64,000 bases of DNA. It comes from Haloplanus sp. GDY1. GTDB lineage: Archaea; Halobacteriota; Halobacteria; Halobacteriales; Haloferacaceae. Position 1 is the stretch's first letter; each line of letters begins with the position of its first letter. The position numbers were made by a program, and so were the translations under genes. The notes beneath the pieces are model-generated. The model made no database searches and was not told where the DNA came from. It was given only the letters and a program-made list of their open reading frames with translations. Location: assembly GCF_023703775.1 (NCBI RefSeq), contig NZ_CP098514.1, positions 2,453,998-2,517,997 on the forward strand, written 5' to 3'. Positions 48,910-56,485 of this stretch are shown here, in pieces.

Positions 48910-51648
48910 TCAGGCCGTCTCGGGCTCGGACTCCGCCTCGCCCGTCCCGGACGTGATGAGCCCGGAGTCGCCCTGCCCCCGGTTCCCGAGCACGAGCGCG
49001 GCGAACAGCGCCAGGCCGACGCCCCGGAGGGCGACGTCGATGGCGACGGACACCTCGTCGCCGCCGCCGCTCCCGACGCCGACCAGGCCGACGAGGTCGA
49101 GCGCGCCGCGGACGGCGAGTTCGGGCGCCATCAGGAGGAGCGAACTGACGGCGAAGGCCGCGCGTTCGACCCGCGCGACCGGCGTGTAGACGTAGCCGAT
49201 GACCGTCGCGGCGAGGGCGACCACGCCGAGGAACACCCCGGCCACGGGGACGATCACCTCGGGGACGAGGTATGCGAGGTCGAACAGGTCGGCGGTCCCG
49301 AGGACGGAGTACTTGTCGCCGATCTCCAGTTCGGCGGCGTTCGGCTCGCGCCGCAGGAGGACGATGCCCGGCGTGAGGACGAACGCGAAGGGGACGATGG
49401 CCTTGTTCAAGGAGAGCGAGAAGGCCTCGATCCCCGTCTGGAAGGCGTCGGATTTCGCCACCCCCGAGGCGGCGTAGGCGGCGACGGCCACCGGCGGCGT
49501 GATGTCGGCGATGACGCCGAAGTAGAGGATGTAGAGGTGGGCGGCGAGTTCGGGCACGCCGAAGGCGGTGAGCGCCGGCGCCAAAAGCGAGACGAGGATG
49601 ATGTAGGTGACCGTCGTCGGCATCCCCATCCCGAGGAGGATGGAGGAGACGGCGGTCACGAGCAGGAGGAGGACGAGCGACCCCCCGGCGACGGCCTTGA
49701 TGAGCGCCACGAGGTTCGGCCCGAGGCCGGAGACGCTGATGACGCCGGGGATGATGCCCGCGGCGGCGACGGCGATGACGACCGGCACCGCGGTGCGGGC
49801 GCCGCCGTCCATCGACTTCCCGAGGAAGGTCCCGAGGCGGTAGAGCCCGTTCCGCGAGAGGCCGGGCCGCCCGAGCGCGGTCGCCGTGTTCTCGGCGGCG
49901 TCGTCGACGGCCTCGTCGAACTCCAGCAGCGTGGCGTCGAGGGTCGGCCGCGTCGCCAGCGTGAGGACGCCGGCGACGATGCTGATGCCGCCGAGGCGGC
50001 CGACGGTGGCGGCGAACGCCGCCCGAAGCGACATGCCGCCCGGCCCGCCGCCGAGGGCCGCCACCAGCGGGCCGGCCCCGGCGACGTAGTGGGAGGCGAG
50101 CGTCGCGACGAACAGCAGGCCGAAGACGGCTCCGAGTCGGCCCCGGGTCTCGTCGCTGTAGGCCGCGACCAGCGTGATCAGGGCGCCGATGGCGATGAGC
50201 GTGAACCACGCCGACCGCGCCACCGACAGGCGCGCGACGATGAGGTAGTAGAGCAACAGGACGATGGGGACGAGGTAGAACCACCCGCTCCGGAGGTGGG
50301 AGCGCACGTCGACGAGGTCCGAGGCGTCGAGGCCGCCGATGCCGAGGCGCGACGCCTCGAAGTGGACCATCACCCAGACGCCGAAGAAGAAGACGATGGC
50401 GGGGATGGCCGCGGCGACGATGACGTCAGCGAACGGCGTCGCCGTGTACTGGACGATCAGGAACGCGGCCGCACCCATGACGGGCGGGAGAATCTGCCCG
50501 CCCGAGGAGGCCGACGCCTCGACGCCGCCCGCGAACTCCGGCCGGTAGCCCGACTTCTTCATCAGCGGGATGGTGAAGGCGCCGGTGGTGACGGTGTTGG
50601 CGATGGAGGACCCGGAGATGGTCCCCATGAAGCCCGAGGCGAGGATGGACGCCTTCGCGGGACCGCCCTTGCGCGTCCCCGTCGCCGCGTACGCGAGGTC
50701 GATGAACCACTGGCCGGCGCCGGACATCTCGAGGAACGCCCCGAAGAGGATGAAGATGTAGATGAACTGCACGGAGACGGTGATCGGGATGCCGAAGACC
50801 CCGTTCTCGGTGTTGTACCAGAGGTTCTGGATGATCGACGCCCACGAGAGTTCGGGGATGGAGAGGACGCCGACGTAGGCGGCGTTTTGCGGGATGAGCA
50901 CCCCGAAGCGGGCGTAGACGACGAACGCCGCGACGATGAGCATGAGATACAGCGAGATGGCCCGGCGGGTCGCCTCCAGCACGAGGAGGACGCCGACCAC
51001 GCCGAGCACCATCGCGTACGACGTCTCGGTGAGCGGTCCGAGCAGGCCCGCCACGGGGTCGAGGAACGTGAACACCTCGTGGATCGGGCGGCCGGCCTCC
51101 AGGCCGAGCGCGCGCATCCGCTGGATCTCGTCGTAGTCGGTCAGGAAGTACACCGCCGACAGCACCGCCAGCGGGATCAACGCGAGGTCCACGGGCGTCA
51201 CGCGGTCGAGGTCGGAGTCGACGAACCCCCACCGGAGCGCCCCACCGACGGCGTTGACGGCCCGCGAGAGGGGGTGGTCCCGGCCGAACCGCTCCTCGAC
51301 GGCCCCGCCGAGGCGCCGACACCGGGACGCGATCGGTCCGTCGCCGGTGCTGGCCGGATACAGGAGGAAGGCGAGGACGAGACCGAAGGTGACGTGGACG
51401 GCGTTGATCTGGAGCAGTTGGAGCGCGACGAACTCGATCTCGCCGATCAGCGGCAGGGTGATCGAGAGGACGAACCCCTTGGCGGCGAGCCACATCTGGA
51501 ACAGGGAGAAGGTGATCCCGACGGCCGCGACGGCGACGGCCGCGAGGCCGCCCAGGGAGCGTTTGCGCTCGATCTCCTGGATGATCGCCTCGGTTTCCTC
51601 CCGGTCCGGTCCCTCGGCCGTGTCGTCCGTCTGTGAGTCGTCGGTCAT
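48910..51648 (-). CDS. TRAP transporter permease, fused small and large subunits (4TM/12TM type)
   Basis: 912 residues with about 18 hydrophobic helices. The N-terminal part corresponds to the DctQ-like segment and the long remainder to DctM with the repeats GAFLEMSGAGQWF and ILLGMGMPTTVTYIILV. Fused permeases work with TAXI-type binding proteins. Uptake is secondary, driven by Na+ or H+, often of dicarboxylates or amino acids; the substrate here is unknown. The ATG at 51648 overlaps the stop of the DUF1850 gene by 4 bp. Confidence 0.92.
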   Translation of the reverse strand: MTDDSQTDDTAEGPDREETEAIIQEIERKRSLGGLAAVAVAAVGITFSLFQMWLAAKGFVLSITLPLIGEIEFVALQLLQINAVHVTFGLVLAFLLYPASTGDGPIASRCRRLGGAVEERFGRDHPLSRAVNAVGGALRWGFVDSDLDRVTPVDLALIPLAVLSAVYFLTDYDEIQRMRALGLEAGRPIHEVFTFLDPVAGLLGPLTETSYAMVLGVVGVLLVLEATRRAISLYLMLIVAAFVVYARFGVLIPQNAAYVGVLSIPELSWASIIQNLWYNTENGVFGIPITVSVQFIYIFILFGAFLEMSGAGQWFIDLAYAATGTRKGGPAKASILASGFMGTISGSSIANTVTTGAFTIPLMKKSGYRPEFAGGVEASASSGGQILPPVMGAAAFLIVQYTATPFADVIVAAAIPAIVFFFGVWVMVHFEASRLGIGGLDASDLVDVRSHLRSGWFYLVPIVLLLYYLIVARLSVARSAWFTLIAIGALITLVAAYSDETRGRLGAVFGLLFVATLASHYVAGAGPLVAALGGGPGGMSLRAAFAATVGRLGGISIVAGVLTLATRPTLDATLLEFDEAVDDAAENTATALGRPGLSRNGLYRLGTFLGKSMDGGARTAVPVVIAVAAAGIIPGVISVSGLGPNLVALIKAVAGGSLVLLLLVTAVSSILLGMGMPTTVTYIILVSLLAPALTAFGVPELAAHLYILYFGVIADITPPVAVAAYAASGVAKSDAFQTGIEAFSLSLNKAIVPFAFVLTPGIVLLRREPNAAELEIGDKYSVLGTADLFDLAYLVPEVIVPVAGVFLGVVALAATVIGYVYTPVARVERAAFAVSSLLLMAPELAVRGALDLVGLVGVGSGGGDEVSVAIDVALRGVGLALFAALVLGNRGQGDSGLITSGTGEAESEPETA

Positions 51649-52130
51649 AGTCGGTCGAGCACGGTCGCGAGCGCGGAGCGGTGGCGGATCGAGAGCGTCA
51701 CCGACTCGCCGTCGGAGAGTGCGACCAGATCGTACGTCCGGCCGTCGACCTGGAGTTCGTGGCCGGCGATCCGTCCGGGCGCGACCGTGAATCGCTCGTA
51801 ACTCCCCGGTGGATCGTAGATAAAGGTCCCGTTCTTCCGAGTGACGTTGACCCGGCTCGGCAGCCCCCAGCCGTACGATTCGAACTCCATCCGGGTGTTG
51901 ACGAGGCGGTCGCCACGGACGGTGTAGCCGTCGTAGACGCGGGTCTTCTCGACGCTGTGGGTGTACTCGAGGCCGACGGTCGAGCCGTTCTCGACCGGGA
52001 CGGTGAGGTACTCCTCGCCCGTCTCGGCGTCGGCGACGACGAGCACCTTCCCCCCGGGGACGGCCGCGGCGCTCCCGACTGTGGCGACGAGGACGACCAG
52101 GGCGACGAAACCGACGTGTGTCCGCTTCAT
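51645..52130 (-). CDS. DUF1850 secreted protein of the TAXI-TRAP operon
   Basis: 161 residues with an N-terminal signal (MKRTHVGFVALVVLVATVGSAAA) and no lipobox, then the DUF1850 domain: VGLEYTHSVEKTRVYDGYTV and MEFESYGWGLPS. DUF1850 genes recur beside TAXI-TRAP permeases; the role is unproven, perhaps a coupling factor. It overlaps the permease gene and lies 48 bp downstream of the binding-protein gene. Confidence 0.87.
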   Translation of the reverse strand: MKRTHVGFVALVVLVATVGSAAAVPGGKVLVVADAETGEEYLTVPVENGSTVGLEYTHSVEKTRVYDGYTVRGDRLVNTRMEFESYGWGLPSRVNVTRKNGTFIYDPPGSYERFTVAPGRIAGHELQVDGRTYDLVALSDGESVTLSIRHRSALATVLDRL

Positions 52131-52178
52131 GTGTCGAATCGGCTCACGTCTTCCGACGGACGGGCGGTGCGACCGGCG

Positions 52179-53195
52179 TTACGCGTCGAAGTACGCGGCC
52201 GCGCCGGGGTGGAGTTCGATGGACATGCCGTCCTGGGCGGAGTCCCGGCTGATGAAGTCCGTCTTGATCGTGAGTTCGTCGACGTTGTCGAAGATGGCCG
52301 CGGTGACCTCCTCGACGGTCGCCTCGGGGACCCCCGAGCGCGTGGCGATCATCGCCTGCACGGCCACCGTCTCGACGGCGCTGTCGACGCCGGTGTACGT
52401 GCCCGCGGGGATGGTGTCGTCCGCGAACCAGGAGGCGGCGTCCTTGACGGCCTGCCGGTTCTCGCCCTGGATGGGGACGAGACGCACGTCGTTCGTCGTC
52501 GCGAGGTCCTCGATGGCGCCGACGGGCCACCCGCCGACGACGAAGGCGGCGTCGATGTCGCCGTTCCGGAGCTGATCGGCCGCCTGCGAGAAGGAGGCGT
52601 TCTGCTCGTTGAACTCCGTGATGCCGACCGCTTCGAGGATCTGCAGGGCGTTGACCTGCGTCCCCGACCCGAGGTCGCCGGTGTTGATCGTCGCACCCGA
52701 CAGATCCGAGAGCTGCGTGATGTCTGTGCTCTCGAGCGTGACGATGGTGATGGTCTCGGGGTAGAGCGTCGCGACGCCCATCAGGTTGTCGACGGCGTTG
52801 TCCTGGAACGCCTCGATGCCCGTCCCGTTCTTCGCGAAGTACGCGATGTCGTTCTGGATCAGGGCGAAGTCGGCGTCCCCACTGGCGAGGTTGCCGACGT
52901 TCTCCACGCTCGCGCCCGTCGACTGGACGTTCAGCGTGAAGTCGGTGTTGGCCTCGACGACCGACTTGAACTCGTTGGAGAGCGGGAAGTACGTCCCACC
53001 GGTGCCGCCGGCGTGCCACGAGAGGCGGGTGTCGGCGTCGCCGCCGCCACCGTCGCCACCGTCGCCGTCGCCGCCGTCGCCACCGCCACCGTCGCCGCCG
53101 TTGCCGCCGCCGTTGCCGCTACAGCCGGCCAGGGCGGCCACACCAGTCAGTCCCGCTGCGCGAAGGAACCGTCGGCGCGTCGAATCGTCTGACAT
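52179..53195 (-). CDS. TAXI-family TRAP substrate-binding lipoprotein
   Basis: 338 residues. Twin-arginine signal (DDSTRRRFLRAAGL) with lipobox LAGC, a Gly/Asp linker (about 30-58), then the TAXI fold: WHAGGTGGTYFPLSNEF, DFALIQNDIAYFA, and INTGDLGSGTQVNALQILEA. It delivers ligand to the fused permease. First gene of the operon; the ATG at 53195 is favoured over one 14 codons upstream because the signal follows it and a TATA box lies 26-33 bp before it. Confidence 0.92.
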   Translation of the reverse strand: MSDDSTRRRFLRAAGLTGVAALAGCSGNGGGNGGDGGGGDGGDGDGGDGGGGDADTRLSWHAGGTGGTYFPLSNEFKSVVEANTDFTLNVQSTGASVENVGNLASGDADFALIQNDIAYFAKNGTGIEAFQDNAVDNLMGVATLYPETITIVTLESTDITQLSDLSGATINTGDLGSGTQVNALQILEAVGITEFNEQNASFSQAADQLRNGDIDAAFVVGGWPVGAIEDLATTNDVRLVPIQGENRQAVKDAASWFADDTIPAGTYTGVDSAVETVAVQAMIATRSGVPEATVEEVTAAIFDNVDELTIKTDFISRDSAQDGMSIELHPGAAAYFDA

Positions 53196-53220
53196 ACTTT
53201 TGATACTAAAGGGGCCGGCA

Positions 53221-53228
53221 CATTTAAC
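53221..53228 (-). promoter_or_regulatory. TATA box of the TAXI-TRAP operon
   Basis: Minus-strand GTTAAATG lies 26-33 bp upstream of the ATG at 53195. Confidence 0.5.
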
Positions 53229-53252
53229 CCTATCCAAACGATTCGGGAGTGG

Positions 53253-53861
53253 TCAGCCGGTCGACGGTTCGTCGGTCCGGAGCGCGATCACCGTCTCGCC
53301 GGCGCGGACGGGGTCGCCCTCGGCGACGAGCAGATCGGCCCGGTCGTAGGCGGCCGGGAGCACCACGTCGGCCCGGCTTCCGAAGGCGATGTGTCCGATC
53401 CGGTCGCCGCGGGCCACCTCGTCGCCGGTCGCGACGTAGGGGTAGATGCGGCGGGCGAACCAGCCGGCGATCATCGACAGGTCACAGGTGTCGAGGGTGA
53501 CGTCGACCCGCTCGTTGCGATCCGAGTCCTTGCTGAACGCGGGGCGGTGAGCGCCGGGGCGGTGGGCGGTCGACTCCACCGTTCCCGCGCGTGGCGCCCG
53601 GAGGACGTGCACGTCGGTGACGTTCATGAACACGCCGACGCGGATCCGGTCGCCCTCCTCGCGGACGACGGAGACGCGGCCGTCGGCGGGGGCGACGACG
53701 CCCCGCGGCGGGGGCGACCGCTCGGGGTCGCGGAAGAACCACACGACGAAGCCGCCGAGAGCGAGCGCGAGGACGCCAAGCGGCGGCGAGACGACGGCGA
53801 GCGGTATCGCGGCGACGAGCGGCGGGAGGGCGTACCGGCGGGCGCCGGGTGCCAGCCTCAC
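53253..53861 (-). CDS. asd: Archaetidylserine decarboxylase (phosphatidylserine-decarboxylase type)
   Basis: 202 residues from the GTG at 53861, with two N-terminal hydrophobic helices, FFRDPERSPP, VFMNVTDVHVLRAP, and the self-cleavage Gly-Ser in GHIAFGSRADVVLP near residue 171. The proenzyme cuts itself at this Ser to make the pyruvoyl cofactor, then converts archaetidylserine to archaetidylethanolamine. In Haloferax the homologue is also needed for lipid anchoring of archaeosortase substrates. The GTG overlaps the stop of the RFC gene by 3 bp. Confidence 0.9.
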   Translation of the reverse strand: MRLAPGARRYALPPLVAAIPLAVVSPPLGVLALALGGFVVWFFRDPERSPPPRGVVAPADGRVSVVREEGDRIRVGVFMNVTDVHVLRAPRAGTVESTAHRPGAHRPAFSKDSDRNERVDVTLDTCDLSMIAGWFARRIYPYVATGDEVARGDRIGHIAFGSRADVVLPAAYDRADLLVAEGDPVRAGETVIALRTDEPSTG

Positions 53862-54874
53862 GCCCGGCCCTCGGTTCGCTGGCCCCACGTCGCCAGCAGG
53901 TGCGTCAGGTGGAGGCGGTCGTCCGTTCCGGTCACCAGATCCAGATCCACCTCGCCGGCGAGGCGGTGGAGGCGCGCGAGTTCCTCGCCGTCGTACCGCT
54001 TGCGCGCGGTCGACAGCAGGTCAGCCAGCAGCGACTGGCCGTCGTACCCCTCGTCGTCCAGCAGCGTCCCGACCGTCTTCCGGGCGTCGGTCAGGTCGCC
54101 CGACTCCGTCGCGTCGAGGATCGACTCCAGGTCGTCGTCGTACCCCACGTCCCCGAGCGTCTCGTGGACCGTCGTCATCGTCACCTCGCCGGCGGACTCG
54201 GCGGTCGTCTGTGCGCCGAGGACCGCCCGCCGGAGGTCGCCGCCGGCGTAGCCGGCCACGAACTCCAGGCCGTCGTCGTCGTAGTCGACGCCCTCGGCGT
54301 CCAGAATCCCCCCGACGACGGCCTCGATCTCGTCGGCCGTCGGCGCACGGACGGGCACCGGGAAACACCGCGAGCGCACGGGCGCGATGAGCGTCGAGGG
54401 CTGGCGGGTGACGATCACGAACTGGGTGGTGCGGTGGTACCGCTCCATCACCCGCCGGAGCGCCTGCTGGAAGTCCTCGCGGATCGCCTCCGCGTTGTCG
54501 AGGACGACGGTCTTGTACTCGCCGGAGACGGGCGCGTAACTCGCCGACTCCTTCAGCACCCGGTTGATCATGTCGCGTTTCGCCATCCGGGAGCGGCCGG
54601 TCAGGAACTGCTCGAACCGGGGATCCTCGCGGATCTCCTTTTTCGTGCGGTCGAAGAAGTCCGCGACGTTGATCTCCACGAGGTCGTTGGCGGGGTCCTC
54701 GTGGGCGGCGTCGGCGAGGGCGCGGACGGCGGCGGTCTTGCCCGATCCCGGCGGCCCCTGCACGACGAGGTTCATCGGCTCGTCGACCGCCCGCCGGAGG
54801 CGGTCGCGGACCGACGACTGGGGCAGGTCGTCGAGTGTCGGCGCGTGGGCGTCCGTCCAGAGCGGGGCGTCCAT
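53858..54874 (-). CDS. rfcC: Replication factor C small-type subunit (RfcC-like) with altered ATPase motifs
   Basis: 338 residues: Walker A GPPGSGKTAAV (40-50) is intact and the SRC arginine-finger motif is present (PVRSRCFP). The Walker B region reads VVLDNAEAI, with Asn where the catalytic Glu of DEAD normally sits, and sensor 1 reads VTRQPST instead of the usual CNY-type Asn. The clamp-loader collar domain follows. It probably serves as the second small subunit in the PCNA loader, binding but perhaps not hydrolysing ATP well. Confidence 0.87.
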   Translation of the reverse strand: MDAPLWTDAHAPTLDDLPQSSVRDRLRRAVDEPMNLVVQGPPGSGKTAAVRALADAAHEDPANDLVEINVADFFDRTKKEIREDPRFEQFLTGRSRMAKRDMINRVLKESASYAPVSGEYKTVVLDNAEAIREDFQQALRRVMERYHRTTQFVIVTRQPSTLIAPVRSRCFPVPVRAPTADEIEAVVGGILDAEGVDYDDDGLEFVAGYAGGDLRRAVLGAQTTAESAGEVTMTTVHETLGDVGYDDDLESILDATESGDLTDARKTVGTLLDDEGYDGQSLLADLLSTARKRYDGEELARLHRLAGEVDLDLVTGTDDRLHLTHLLATWGQRTEGRA

Positions 54875-54908
54875 CGCCGGGCCCTAGTCGACCGGCGGGT
54901 AAGAATCC

Positions 54909-55331
54909 CTATGTCTCGTCGGCGACCTCCTCCTCGGCCGTCGCGGATCGCTCCCTCGGCGGGGTCCGCGACGGGCGCCGCCGCGCGGCTTCGGGCGTCT
55001 CCGTCTCCAGCAGGGCGTCCAGTTTCGCCTCGAACGCCTCGTCCGAGAGGTCGCCACGGGCGTACCGCTCGCGGAGCGTCGCCAGCGCCGCGTCCACGGA
55101 GTCGTCGTCGCGGTCGACCGTCGATCGGTCGGGGGACCGCGACTCGTCGGTCCCCCGGAGGATGCTGACGATCGGGACGACCACCGCGAAGCCGACGACC
55201 CAGACCATCCAGAACGCGGAGACGTCGAGTGCCATCGCCACGAACCCGAGGCCGAGAACGACGAGCGACGCGATGGCGACGAGGGGATCGGTGTCGGCGT
55301 CGGCGTCCGGGTCGGCGTCGGGAGCGCGCAC
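54909..55331 (-). CDS. Two-helix membrane protein with C-terminal SHOCT domain
   Basis: 140 residues from the GTG at 55331. After an Asp-repeat N-terminus come two transmembrane helices (LVAIASLVVLGLGFVAMAL, FWMVWVVGFAVVVPIVSIL), then a SHOCT-type helical hairpin LRERYARGDLSDEAFEAKLD near the C-terminus. SHOCT domains mediate oligomerisation in many prokaryotic membrane proteins. Function unknown. It is divergent from rnz. Confidence 0.75.
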   Translation of the reverse strand: MRAPDADPDADADTDPLVAIASLVVLGLGFVAMALDVSAFWMVWVVGFAVVVPIVSILRGTDESRSPDRSTVDRDDDSVDAALATLRERYARGDLSDEAFEAKLDALLETETPEAARRRPSRTPPRERSATAEEEVADET

Positions 55332-55385
55332 GCCGGGGCGTACGGCCGCGACGAAGATAAAATCCCGCGCCGCGCATCGACACGG

Positions 55386-55392
55386 GTTTATC
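55386..55392 (+). promoter_or_regulatory. TATA box of rnz
   Basis: GTTTATC sits 23-29 bp before the ATG at 55415. Confidence 0.45.
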
Positions 55393-55414
55393 GCCGCCGC
55401 CCGCAATCGCTGGT

Positions 55415-56338
55415 ATGTCGATGCGCGTGACGTTTCTCGGCACCAGCGGGGCCGTCCCGACGACCCAGCGGGCGCCGAGTGCCGTCCTCGTGAACCGCGA
55501 GGGCGAGCGCTTCCTGTTCGACTGCGGCGAGGGGACACAGCGCCAGATGATGCGCTTCGGAACCGGCTTCGACGTCTCCCACATCTTCGTCACGCATCTC
55601 CACGGCGACCACATCCTCGGGATTCCGGGCCTGATCCAGTCGCTCGACTTCAACGACCGCACCGACCCGCTGGCGATACACGTCCCGCCGCGCTCCCGGG
55701 AGGAGGTCGAGCGCCTCGTCCACGCCGGGGGCCACCGTCCCGGCTACCCCGTCCGCATCCACGAGGTGTCGCCGGGGTCGATGGCGTACGACGCCGCCGA
55801 CTTCGCGGTTCGCACCGTCGAGACCGACCACCGGACCCGCTCGATGGGCTACGCGCTGGTCGAGGACGACCGCCCCGGGCGCTTCGACCGGGAGCGCGCC
55901 GAGGAACTGGGTGTGCCCGTCGGCCCGAAGTTCGGCCGCCTGCACGAGGGCGAGTCGGTCGAACTCGACGACGGCCGGGTGATCGACCCCGAGCAGGTGG
56001 TGGGCGACCCCCGCCCCGGCCGGAAACTCGTCTACACCGGCGACACCCGGCCGGTCGAGGCGGTGGTCGGGGTCGCCGAGGGTGCCGACCTCCTGATCCA
56101 CGACGCGACGTTCGCCGACGACGAGGCCGAGCGGGCGCGCCAGACGGGGCACTCGACCGCTCGCGAGGCGGCGGAGGTGGGCGCCCGTGCGGGTGTCGCC
56201 CGACTCGCGCTCACGCACATCTCCTCGCGGTACGCCGGCCGGTGGGAGGACCTCGAACGCGAGGCGCGGGAGGTCTTCGACGGGGAGTGTTTCGTCGCGA
56301 GCGACGGGCAGACCGTCGACGTGCCCTACCCCGAGTGA
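55415..56338 (+). CDS. rnz: Ribonuclease Z
   Basis: 307 residues with the metallo-beta-lactamase motif THLHGDHILG (H61, H63, D65, H66), the exosite-type GTSGAVPT start, YTGDTRP and the final AL-H-ISSRY motif. It removes 3' trailers from tRNA precursors, which pairs with cca elsewhere in the window. The length is that of the short archaeal form. Confidence 0.95.
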   Translation: MSMRVTFLGTSGAVPTTQRAPSAVLVNREGERFLFDCGEGTQRQMMRFGTGFDVSHIFVTHLHGDHILGIPGLIQSLDFNDRTDPLAIHVPPRSREEVERLVHAGGHRPGYPVRIHEVSPGSMAYDAADFAVRTVETDHRTRSMGYALVEDDRPGRFDRERAEELGVPVGPKFGRLHEGESVELDDGRVIDPEQVVGDPRPGRKLVYTGDTRPVEAVVGVAEGADLLIHDATFADDEAERARQTGHSTAREAAEVGARAGVARLALTHISSRYAGRWEDLEREAREVFDGECFVASDGQTVDVPYPE

Positions 56339-56455
56339 CCACGCGAGGGCCTGCCGACGCGAGGGCGGGAACGCCTCGACCATCGCCGCGTGGCGACCCG
56401 GGCAGCCGTCGCGTGCGCGGTCTCGTGTCGCCGTTGGCGTCTCGCCGCCGTGGAG

Positions 56456-56464
56456 TATTTATTT
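56456..56464 (+). promoter_or_regulatory. TATA box of the DUF460 gene
   Basis: TATTTATTT lies 22-30 bp before the GTG start at 56486; a second GTG at 56481 is out of frame. The spacing supports the internal GTG as the real start of a leaderless message. Confidence 0.5.
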
Positions 56465-56485
56465 CGCGCCGTCCTACCGCGTGAC

